From positions 86,862-150,861 of the forward strand of contig JAANDG010000354.1 of assembly GCA_036852015.1 (NCBI GenBank): 64,000 nt of DNA, read 5' to 3'. Every line of letters begins with the position of its first letter. Within the stretch, counting starts at the first letter, position 1. This stretch comes from Pelodera strongyloides. Taxonomy: Eukaryota; Nematoda; Chromadorea; Rhabditida; Rhabditidae. The position numbers and the translations under genes are program-made. Under the pieces are notes generated by a model that had not been told where the DNA came from, searched no databases, and saw only the letters and a program-made list of their open reading frames with translations. Positions 33,816 through 44,300 of the stretch are shown here, in pieces.

Positions 33816-34776
33816 AATGTACTGACAACACCGTCTGTCAGTACTTGGTGTGCGTATACTTTTTTGGTTGCGAACAAGGGGACTGTTACAAACAGACTTT
33901 ATTCGGTACCAAATAGGATGGCCCAACGATCGCGGGAGCAAGCTCACCACACACGTTGGTTTCGGCGAAGACTATCGCGGGAGCAAGCTCACCACACAAG
34001 TTTTTGGAGTTCGAAGAGGTGATCGCGGGAGCAAGCTCACCACACACACCTTTGTAGTTTCGACGAGGCGATCGCGGGAGCAAGCTTTGTAGCTGTTGGC
34101 CAAAAAAAGGCTTGTTTAAGGTTCCTTGCGTCTCCTTATAAAGTCAGTTGGGCGGAGCCTAATTCTAGATTTAACAGTCTGCGATATACTATTAATTTAT
34201 CATTACTGTCTGCGTCTTGTATCACTCAAATTTGTCTAATTCCCGCGGCACTCCTATGATCTTACACTATATAGAGTGCGTGGGAATAAATTAGTCGGAT
34301 TCTCCTAATTTGCGCGCTAGTTTCCTATGTGTACTTTACACACAAAAGCCGAGGAGGCAAAAATAGCTCAAAAAGGTTCAACTAAAACACCGAGAAATTT
34401 GAATGAGATGTCCATGACAAGTGATGACATAAGGAGAAATTGAAGTATAAATATTGGAATTACTAATATAGGCTTACTTAGAGGCAATTAATTAGTTAAC
34501 GTGCGCAGTATACTTCGAATATGGTATAATGCTACAATAGTATTATGGGTAATGCTAGAAGTGCGTGGTCAGCACAGTCTGAGTGACCGCGCTTCAATTA
34601 GCCGCAAAGCACGCATTTGGCTGAATATGCAAAGAGGTGCGCCGTTACCAGCTAAAAGTTGAAGATATGTGCATATGGATCAAAGGTACCAATGAACTCC
34701 GTGTTGCATCACAAAATCGGAAGTGAGTAGGCTCTTCTTGCGTAGCTACATCAAAGTGGATGGTATCAGAAGCTAA

Positions 34777-35721
34777 TCTTATTATATAAAGTTGGGAGCT
34801 TTGTTTGTTTGTGCGTTTGTTTGAGTGTACGTTTGGATGATGTGCGCTACGCTCAGGTTGTAGGATTGGTTCAGTAGTTCACGTTCCCGTGCACTGAGCC
34901 ATCTCACTTCCCGAGCGCCCCTCTCACAAACGTCCAAAAAGGCTGCATATGTGGAATTGTGTGGTGTATCGTTCGGGCGCGGTGGCGCGCAGCTCGTTTA
35001 GGAAACAAAGAACACGCACAACTCAAAGAACTACCAAATCACAATCCTTGACAACTTTTTATGAAATACTTTTTTGTAATCACTTCGTAGTCTAATTTTT
35101 CATTTACTCATTTTACAAAGATTTAGTCGACATATTTTGCAACAAAGCATTGAGTAATTCTCTGCACATTTCCCTTATTTCCCATGAAACGAGCGTCCAA
35201 TCTTGAGCGATGTTTCGGTCGAACGAAAGAACATTCAACAGAATTTCTTAATTTCGCGTAGTTTTTGCTTTACTCTGGATAATACACGTATCACCTGTAA
35301 CGGTGTAACGTTCGACGACATTCTTTAGTTTAATACAGTTAAGGAAAAGATCTGTGACAATTTTTTTAGGATTTCGTATTTTTTCTGCTTTATAGAGTCT
35401 AACGATTTGCAGACAGTTTAGGAGGAATACGTTCACCAGTTATATAAAGGGCACACTAAAACTATGTTCGATCCTATGTTTAACATTCGTATAGGTTTCA
35501 AAAAGTAAAATAGCGGTCACTTATTCCGCTGCTTTTAGGATTTGGCAAAGTTAGGAGGAATATAGTCAACGTCCTAAAATGGGCGAACCAAGACTAAGTT
35601 CTATCCACAGGAAACTATTCTTGCGAGAAATAGTTGCTTCTACTTATAGATATAGCCCAGTGAAACATAGCGACCATCAGCGAATATTGGAAAGACGCCT
35701 CAGGCGGCGGTAGCCGACTGG
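34777..35721 (+). mobile_element. Possible Helitron-like element, fourth copy
   Basis: Starts A|TCTTATTATATAAAG like the three better copies. A possible end is ACTGG|T at 35,721, preceded by a CGCCTCAGGCG mini-hairpin about 15 bases upstream. The interior differs from the other copies and the usual GAAGAGCCC hairpin is missing, so the end is uncertain. Confidence 0.4.
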
Positions 35722-35782
35722 TCCTATTATATTTCAGAGTGGTGGCTGTGGTTCTGTCTTTTGCTGGCCCTCCTCATCCTAC

Positions 35783-36200
35783 TCATAAAAATGATCCGCA
35801 GGTATTTATTTTTGCGAGGAATTGCTTTTGATGTTTTGATCACAAACGGCACAAGAGTTTGGTGGCCCGACATTGCAGCAAAACTCCTTAATCGTCCAGG
35901 AAACGTAAACTTTTGTAAAAAATATTATTTGCGGGCGGCTACCAGTACCAGTATTTGTGTGCCAAAGATAGTTTACCTACCAGTTAACTTTGCCGTTGTC
36001 TTTATTCACTATGCATTTTGTTTCGTTGATGAGCCCAATCACGTATTACATTGTTTTTGGTGTATTTATGTACGCATAATGAACTGTTGATTGATGCAAA
36101 TCATAAATGTATAAAGTATTACCTCGGGCAGTGTGATTGCATTAATCGGAGCTTCTTGTCCATCTTCGACGACCTCAACTTGACCGGGACGGAAGGCCAT
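35783..36200 (-). pseudogene. RAD21 fragment, copy D
   Basis: 418 bp nearly identical to the reverse complement of 1,221-1,639: the last part of exon 3 and most of intron 3 of RAD21. It shares ACCAGTACCAGTATT with the left arm and not the shorter form of the right arm, so the left arm or its ancestor was the source. Retained intron shows DNA-level copying. Confidence 0.9.
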
Positions 36201-36260
36201 CGACCTAAATAGCAAACGTCTATCCCAAAGACCTAAGTAGCAACGTAATAGCACGAGCAA

Positions 36261-37029
36261 TAGTGCACAGTTAGCACCAAAAGAGAGCTAATTGTGTCTT
36301 TTTAGCGTACTTCATGATTTACATCCTTTCTTTACCTTCAAATCCAAGTACCTTCGCTTGTTTCAAGTTGTTGCCGAAACTATCATGTTTCATGTTAGCC
36401 ATTCCCTTTCATTGCGGCCCAGTTCCACAGGCTTAATGCGCATAGCATACAAAGGAGTACTAAACCTTAGCTTTTGTTAACTATGGAGGAAAAAGCGAAA
36501 ATATTCTGTTAACGTTGGAATCTACTCTACTACTCATGTAACACTCTAACCGTACTGCTTTGTAATTAGCCAATTAGCAATGAGAAACCGATAAATAATA
36601 CAACTTATGACCAGCTAGCCTTGTTCAGATAGACACTTGTTACCAGTTGCTCCTATGAAAAAGATGTGAATGTAGATGCGCACATGTGGTTTGTTGGTCT
36701 CTGCTGAATTGGGGCTAGGCGCTTCTTCGCCGGGGGTTTCCCAGACCTCGGAGCACTTAGCAATTAATAGCGCAAAAACTACTCAACCAAAACACTTGAT
36801 TTTTTTTTTGTGAACTAATTAGCCAACTGTCCTCTACCAATCTGCAAAAATTCAGCTCGAAAATTGATTTGAAGGTGTGCTACGAATTAGGCCCCTGAAG
36901 TAATAAGTGTATTTTTCCTATGCTTCTTTCCTCATTGTTGGAGATGGCTGAACCGAACTCAAAGACATCATAGCAAGTCTGCTTGCGGACATCACGCAAT
37001 CTATCTAATCTGTTAAAATATTGATTTTT

Positions 37030-37073
<44 letters not shown>

Positions 37074-38660
37074 CTATTTTTAGTACATTCTCGGCTTTTC
37101 GGTCCAAGCTCGCTTCCGAGTGAAAATTTTGCGCCCAAACTTTGTCAGTAGATAAGTGAATTATTAATGAGAATATTTCAATATTTCTCTGTGACGGCAA
37201 CTTTTTCCTATATATCGATGGACTTTTGGGCCCCTGAAAAATGCACCTTCGCGGCTTTTGGGGTGGCCCGGAAGCCCTGTCCCTCGTACCTTTACTCTGG
37301 TACTCCTAACAAAGAAAGGTCAGAGGCCATATTCACCACTCCGATTCCCTCGGGGAAATAGTCCCTGGGGACAGAAAATAGAGTTCTAATATGAGACACG
37401 CAGAGGAAAAGACGGGGAATTCCCCATGGGGAATTGAGTGGTGAATATGGCCTCTGATTTGCGCGGGCACGTGGTACAGCACAAACTACAATGAATTTTC
37501 CACGGAAGTATCCATTTTCTGTTATAAATATTCATCTATTCGGTATTTTTGCCTATATGTAAAGATCAAATTTGTAAGCCAAAATGACAAGGTTTTGACC
37601 AGGATCGCGTTTTCATGTCTATTGTGTTTGAGTATTGTGGTAAATATTAGGTCGTCCAAAAGTTGGAAATTGCAAATCAGCATGGCTAGAAATATAATTG
37701 CTCTCTTCCTTTAATATAATATATATAAATATAATTGATGAAAAGGGCCTAAAGGGCTCTCCTCCGACTGCAGGAAACGGCGTTCGGCTTATCGTTACCC
37801 TACTACTTAAATGGTCTATGATACTATGATGCTTTACTTTTATTTGCTAGTTATTCATTGCTATCCAACGGGAGCCAAAAACTGTGGCGCCCCATTTGTC
37901 TGAGGCCTGAGGATAAAGTTAACCTATCCTAACTGGAGTTGACTTTTTGTGAAATCGGCCTCTGGTTCATGGTTCACTTGTAAACTACGGAAATGTAATT
38001 CGGACTGTGGAAAATTGAAAGTAGGAAGTGTAATTGTTGATGTGAGTAGGGTATTACGCCTTTCGTGGCATATAAATGACTACGCCGCCTGATGTGTCTG
38101 TCCATACATAAGAAACCTCTGTAACTTAGATGAAAGTCTTTCGAATAAAGACACACATCGTTTTTTTTACATGAGTATATTCTAATTTGAGCTGCGGCAC
38201 TCTTATATACCTGAAGCGGAACAACATTCAAATTATACTTCCGTAACGTGAGTGCTGGCGCACGCTACAGTTACTCCTTTTTATAATAAGATATTAATGC
38301 CTGTCTCACATAAAAAAATGTAGATCAACAACACGACAAATTCAAAGGTGTGTCGACATCTTTTCAGATTGCGTTGCAGAGGAAAATTGTAACGCTTTCG
38401 AACGCTGGCAGCTTATTTTATGTCAAATTTGCGCTACCTCTGTCTTATACTCTTTCCGCACTTTTCCGTTACTCTTTCCGTTACTCTTCCCGCATATGCT
38501 ACAATTTTGACCCAATGTTTTACTTTGAGTTTTATACGGAGACTAATTATGATTCAATTTCAGCAGTCCACGTAATTATCGGGTGTTGGTGTGAAGCGAT
38601 GGAGCGGAACAAGAAATGTACAGCTATTCGTTAGGATTTAATTAAAGGTATACTATACAA
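36261..38660. other. No gene seen; poly-T run and a MITE
   Basis: A run of 38 T lies at 37,033-37,070, possibly the tail of a retroposon on the minus strand. A small inverted-repeat element is listed separately. No exon pattern was recognised. Confidence 0.5.
37320..37457. mobile_element. Small MITE with 21-bp perfect terminal inverted repeats
   Basis: TCAGAGGCCATATTCACCACT plus end base at 37,320-37,340 is exactly inverted at 37,437-37,457. The 138-bp element has a GGGGAATTCCCC-type inner dyad and no coding capacity. Confidence 0.75.
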
Positions 38661-39105
38661 TCTTATTATATAAAGGAGAAAAGTTGACTTGGTCTTTTGT
38701 TTGTATGCACGAAACGAAATCCTTCCATAAAGAAAATTTTATATTGTCAAAGAGCATACAAAATCTTTGCCGCTGGCGAGATTAGAACCCACAGCAGCGC
38801 ACAACCTCTCGATTCATTGCCCAACGCTCTACCTGTTGAGATATGCTAGCTTATCACAAGGATAATCCTCTGCCCTACATACAGCGCCTTCAATAGCAAA
38901 TTTGCATTGTAGCATTAGTCTAGCGGTGATCCAAACTGATTAGTATACGTTTCCACAATCAGAGACGTGTGAATGTGTGGGAGGAGAAAGAGACGAGAGT
39001 TAACTTTTTAAATTGTAGCAATCCTTTTTTTAAATAGGGAATCAGTCGGCCGAAGTCCGATTCCTCCAGTCGGAGAAGAGCCCGTAGGGCTGTTCGAACG
39101 GCTGG
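38661..39105 (+). mobile_element. Non-autonomous Helitron-like element, copy 1
   Basis: Inserted between A and T: it begins A|TCTTATTATATAAAGG and ends GGCTGG|T, with a GAAGAGCCC-GTA-GGGCT(G)TTC hairpin about 10 bases before the CTGG end. These are Helitron hallmarks (5' TC, 3' hairpin plus CTRR, host AT site). A tRNA-like segment in reverse orientation lies at about 38,775-38,860. No Rep/helicase. Confidence 0.75.
38775..38862 (-). repeat. tRNA-Asn-like segment inside Helitron copy 1
   Basis: On the minus strand TAGAGCGTTGGGC (A-box side) and GGGTTCTAATC (B box) flank a region matching tRNA-Asn around the anticodon stem. Arms do not pair well enough for a working tRNA. Confidence 0.6.
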
Positions 39106-39449
39106 TATGTATATAATGGCGCATTTCCTCTTATACTTATTTCGGTTTATGCCTTATTTTTTTTTATAAACGCTTGTTATACAGATTCCAGAGGCACATT
39201 ATTTATTAAATACGGCAATTGCATAAAAAAATCGCATTGGTTACATTTTTTGAAATAAAGCGCACGCTTGCATATGTTTTGTATGATTTTTTCTGTTATT
39301 TGAACGTCGTTCATTTTGTGTGTAGCTCGAGCTTCAATATAAAGTATAAAAGGGAGGTAAACTGATGTTTTCTGTTTTACTGCACGAGCACGAAAACACT
39401 ACTTGTAAAAGTAGTATCTCACTGACGGTTATTCTTTCTTTTCTGTTTT

Positions 39450-40055
39450 ACTCTTTCAGCATCTTGCCACACTGTTTTCGTTCACAAAAACCCTGTGGCG
39501 AGATTGTGAACTTGTATTTTACTCTTTCAGCATCTTGCCACACTGTTTTCGTTCGCAAAAACCCTGTGGCGAGATGTAAACTCGTCTTTTACTCTTCAGC
39601 TCCACAGGGTTTTTGCGAACGAAAACCCTGATGCCTCGTCCTTTTCTTTCAGCATCTTGCCACAGGGTTTTGCGAACGAAAACCCTGTGGCGAGAATGTG
39701 AACTCGTCTTTTACTCAGCATTTTTGCCACAGGGGTTTTTGCATGTGGCGAGATTGGACCTTGTCTTGCGTTCGCAAAAATGTGGCGAGATTGGAACTTT
39801 TTTGCTCTTTCAGCATCTTGCCACAGGGTTTTGCGAACGAAAAACCCTGTGGCGAGATTGTGAACTCGTCTTTTACTCTTTCAGCATCTTGCCACACTGT
39901 TTTTCGTTTCGAAAACCCTGTGGCGAGATTGTAAACTCGTCTTTTACTTCAGACATTTTTGCATTTTGCCACACTGTTTTCGTTCGGAAAAACCCCAGTG
40001 GCGAGATTGTGAACTCGTTTTTTTGCTCTTTCAGCGAGATTGTAAGCTCGCTTGT
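39450..40055 (+). repeat. Hairpin-rich tandem array, about 70-bp units
   Basis: Eight or nine imperfect units of the type CTTTCAGCATCTTGCCACAG...CTGTGGCGAGATTGTGAACT. Each contains an inverted repeat GCCACAGGGTTTT / AAAACCCTGTGGC around a 7-base centre that reads GCGAACG in some units and CGTTCGC in others. ORFs here are chance. Confidence 0.9.
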
Positions 40056-40449
40056 ATCGATCAGTTCTTAAGCCATGCTTTTGGTAGTTCATTTTTGATT
40101 CACTTTAATTCCGACTGAGCGATTACTTGAGATTACAACATGTTCATTTCTATCTTATAATTATAAATGTATTTTTTTACAACCTTCAACTTTCCTGCGA
40201 GTCTCGCTTTCTGTTATTCTCCCCTTCGTCTTCCCGTTACTTTATGATGTAAATACGGATCTTTATTATCCTTTTGTATATGTGTCCATTTCAGTTGACT
40301 GTTTCCACAACCCGGGCCGCAGCCAACCAGCTTCAAAACTCCAAACAGTCAGTTTTTTTTTAAATTGTAGTTTTTAATATGATTTTAATACGTCTCCTTA
40401 CCTTGCGTTGTTTCCTTATCATATCGTCGTATTTCCCTCACTGAGCATC

Positions 40450-40713
40450 TCGCCTTGGCGTTTGCGCAAATATTATCCTAGCTAAGTTTCTTTGTACCTT
40501 AACTTTGCTCATTTGCTCACTTCAGAGATGCCAGCACCCAAGTTCACACGGTGCGGAGGATACAGTGCGGAGGAATTGTTCGCATACGGGAACTATTTAG
40601 TTCCTGCCGGCCACGCACTCAGGCCGCAATTCCTCCGGCACTTCCCCCGCTCGGTGATCGACCACCGCTCCACCCGTCTGGCAGTAAGTCCGCCTTCTTG
40701 TTTTAATATAGCG
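40450..40713 (+). repeat. Duplicated haspin first-exon block, upstream copy
   Basis: 264 bp nearly identical to 41,230-41,494, covering the 5' flank, the ATG at 40,528, the 52-codon exon to 40,683 and its GTAAGT donor. Only a few bases differ, one changing Arg to Gln (FTRCGG/FTQCGG). It may act as an alternative first exon or be inert. Confidence 0.9.
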
Positions 40714-40822
40714 GAATAAAAACACGTTATTGTTATTTATCGGAACTTATTTATGAGATCCTTTGGAATAAGTGGGTAGCGATGTGTTATGGGTCAGATT
40801 TTTACCCATGTTTTACTCTGAA

Positions 40823-41052
40823 CTCGGTTTAAAGGGAATGTCAAGCCGGTTTTGCATGTTGGGCTCAAAAAAAAGCTTGCGTTTTGAAGGTAAGGAAAGT
40901 GAAAATAAAAATAAACAAAAACTTTCATGTAAGAACAAAAACAACTTCAAACCCCTCCAAAAAACTCCTTCAGTATGGGATTCGAGTCGTGTGGACAGAG
41001 ATAAGCCAAATCGCTGTCCACGGGACGGTTTGAATTACAGGCTCGCCGCAAG
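40823..41052 (+). repeat. LTR fragment related to the third LTR element
   Basis: Reverse-complement match to about 32,530-32,750 in the 3' LTR at 32-33 kb. It lies between the two copies of the haspin first exon. Confidence 0.85.
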
Positions 41053-41059
41053 ATCGCAG

Positions 41060-41208
41060 ACGCGTAGAGACTGTGAAGAAGGACGAGAAGAAAAGGGAGG
41101 ATAGGGATAAGAAAGACAAGGATGAAAAGATGGAGACGGACGAGAAAAAGGATAAGCCAAAGAAGGAGGAGAAACTGGAGAAAGAGAAAGCGATGGATGA
41201 AAAGAGGT
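41060..41208 (+). other. Lys/Glu-rich exon candidate upstream of haspin
   Basis: About 48 codons almost entirely Lys, Glu, Asp and Arg, ending AAAAGAG|GTAGAT. It could be a 5' exon of the kinase gene, giving a charged N-terminal tail, but the phase does not fit a direct join to the ATG exon at 41,309. It could also be degenerate low-complexity sequence. Confidence 0.35.
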
Positions 41209-41308
41209 AGATTTTATGTTTCTCGCTTTCTCGCCTTGGCGTTTGCGCAAATATTATCCTAGCTAAGTTTCTTTGTACCTTATCTTTGCTCATATGCTCA
41301 CTTCAGAG

Positions 41309-44300
41309 ATGCCAGCACCCAAGTTCACACAGTGCGGAGGATACAGTGCGGAGGAATTGTTCGCATACGGGAACTATTTAGTTCCTGCCGGCCACGCACT
41401 CAGGCCGCAATTCCTCCGGCACTTCCCCCGCTCGGTGATCGACCACCGCTCCACCCGTCTGGCAGTAAGTCCGCCTTCTTGTTTTAATATAGCCTACTTT
41501 TCTTTAAGGACTAAGAATTCAGTAAGGAAATGCAAATTTACTGTAGTGCGCAAATTATAAAGCTCCGTCAACTGGGTACTACGGTGCAACTTCCCGCAGG
41601 CGTTGAATTTCACCAACAGCCATTAAGAAAATCATGGAGCGAGTTCCGCAAATCATATGGCTTCCTCGACAGTAAAGACCGCCGTACCTGTAATCTTTCG
41701 TATTTTTCAGAAGAAATTAAGGACAGCCGCCTACGAACTGGCATTGGGCGTGGAGAACTTGATCACGGACGCGCCCAAGTTAGCCGTACGCACAAGCCTG
41801 GTGCTCATTGCATCCGCGGTCAAGGGGTACATCGCGCTGCTGCCCCTATTCCAGCTGTCAGAAAATGCACGGGAATACGTTCAGAAGTTTATACAGCAGG
41901 TTAGCTACTTCGCTTATATGATACAGGTGCATTCGTGCCATGAAATATGGTTAAGCTTTTTAAGTAGGTAAAGTTATTTGGTTTGCACCAACCGGGTAGT
42001 AAAAACGGCACCAGCTGAAAACTTGGGAAGGTTCATTAGAGGTCTCTTTGGCACACTACTTCGGTAGTCCAGAATGGAATGCAGGGAACCCTTCCGGGAT
42101 CACTGAAGAACAATCCTAGCTTTAACATTTAACCTTTTTAGTGCCCTGTCCGGCTGGAAGAACGGAAAGCGGCAGGCCTGGAGATTCCTGGCGTGCCCGA
42201 GTGCATTGTTGCTGCCGGCGAGCAGTTGGTCGACGGGACTAATGCTGCGCCACATCAAGCACAAGTCCCTGATTGCGATGTCGGCCAGAGCTCGGTCATC
42301 CAGCACACACCACAAGTAAGTAACATACGGCGGTTTGGGCTAATTTAAAGTCTACACAGTATTTGAGTCGGAATAGTTAGTTTGTGGATGTAAATTGAAG
42401 GTGGGGTTAAAGTTAAGCTGATTCAGTTTGACGAATGATCTGTCTGTATGTGTGAGATTGTAGACGCTTGCAGTGGTTTATTTTTGAAAACAAAACAATA
42501 CTTGTTCCAGCGCCGTGTGCCGTGCAATGTCACACGACGTTCAAGGCAGTCCCGCAACTTCGCAAGGGTTCTCATGGATCAGGTAAGCAGAATTTATTTG
42601 TTTCCTATGCGCCAATGACATGTAAATCCTATAATGCAGACAATAAAGAAAGGGCATTCAGAACACAAGTGTTATTCGTAGTTCCGCAATTCTGCACGTA
42701 CCTCCGTGTCGGCGATCTTATGCCCCGGATTTACTTTGTGTTCTTACAATTAGTTAGAATATGTGGCTACTGGGGCAATGACCTTTCTCGAATTCTCCTT
42801 TGGACTGCTTTTGGTTCCAAGGGATTGACTAGTTTGTTTGACATTTTGATTAGTGTATTTTAGGACCACCGGGAGTACTACTTGGCAGGCTTCCGCGGTC
42901 CTGATGATGATGACTTAGCAAAGTTGTGCCACGTTGTCGGGCAGGAACGAGTAGTAGGCTGGAGAGAGGGGCTCCCGAAGGAGTGAGTTTTTTTTTGTTA
43001 TTTAATTTTTTTTATTTGTTGCTATACGTCAGACAGGGTTTATTTTGCTTTGTGTTTTATTCCTCCAAAGGAATTTTATTTAGCATTTGTACATTACTGT
43101 GTCATAAGATGTTTTGTGAAACACGGGACGTAACGTTTCATATATCACGTGCCATAATGCTTGAAAATAATACAATTTAAACAAGTTTAGTACATTCCGC
43201 GAGGTCTCAAAACTGGGAGAAGGCGTCTACGGTGAGGTCTTCAGAACGACGTACAACGGTGAACCCGTTGCTATGAAGGTAAGGAAGCTCACTGTTTTAT
43301 TTGGTAATTTACACGGGGAATTAATACAGTTTGTCACAAGAACTTTAAACAGCGTGTTGCAATATTGTTCCCCGGTAGCCATTTTGATTCATTTTGTTAT
43401 AGTGCATGAAACAAAAGTACTCAATTATGTTTATTCTAGATCTTGCCGTTTACGAACCACGACGGCGGATACACTGGCAAAGTTAACAACGAGCCGTTAA
43501 AAGGCGCAGCCCTTATGATCCCCGAGGTACGACACATTCGGCTTTTTCGCTATTTCCCCAAGGCCAGGGTCTCTTTCTGTGTCTTTGTTCTTCTTACTTC
43601 ACCCTATTCACACGTGGTTTCCAATGTCGGGCCTTAAATTTAGATTGTGCTCGGTTTTTATTGTGATTTAGTTGGGTATGAAATTAGTTCAATATTGTAC
43701 AGTTGAATTAATACATAGTTGTTCAAATCTACAGGATTTTATTTTTGAAATCTACATTATCTAAAGGATCAAGCTCGATAAGACAGAGAGTCGAATATTA
43801 ATTAGGTTGTGGTTGGATTGTTCGCCTAACTTTGTTCAACATTTCAGTACCTGGTCACCAAAGAACTGAGCGATCTCGCCCGCGGCCAACAACATCGGAC
43901 GGCCAACTTCGTCGGCCTCATGGGAGCTCTTGCGGTCAGAGGTAAGGGTAGCCGGTTCTAGTTTTTTCTTGTGACATCGAATTCTATTATGTTTGTTATA
44001 TGAATATCAAATCATCCACCTCCATAAAAACGTTCGGAATAAAAAAAACGTTATTGCATCCGCCAAAAATGCTTCTGACCCATGTACCCCATTTACTGAT
44101 CATTTACTTACTGGTTGTTCTTATATATGAGATCCGTTGGAATAAGTGGGTAGCTATGTGTTATGGGTCACATTTTTACCCGTGTTTTACTGTGAACTGG
44201 GTTTAAAAATAGATGAACGTTCTTCATTTAGGTGTGTATCCGGCCGAGTTCCTCGATGCCTGGGATGACTTCGCTCTGGCCAAGTCCACGGAAAACGATC

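Larger units (their letters stand above)
32150..34576 (-). mobile_element. Third LTR element, short and defective
   Basis: On the minus strand the 5' LTR is 34,576-33,818 (starts TGTGCTGACC). The primer-binding site TGGTGCACCGTCCGGGAACC starts at 33,815, followed by an internal part of only about 610 bp and a 3' LTR from 33,206 to about 32,150, truncated against satellite 2. The 5' LTR lacks about 390 bp present in the 3' LTR (about 32,350-32,740); a piece of that same segment recurs at 40.82-41.05 kb, so the 5' LTR has the deletion. No protease or reverse transcriptase. A TRIM-like or internally deleted element. Confidence 0.75.

Noticed and set aside
35761..36090. 109-aa ORF at 35.8 kb and its equivalents in the RAD21 region
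   Set aside because: It translates intron 3 of RAD21 in antisense; it is open in several copies only because the copies are recent.
39365..40071. Cys/Phe-rich ORFs in the 39-40 kb array
   Set aside because: Repetitive hairpin array; frames are inconsistent between units.
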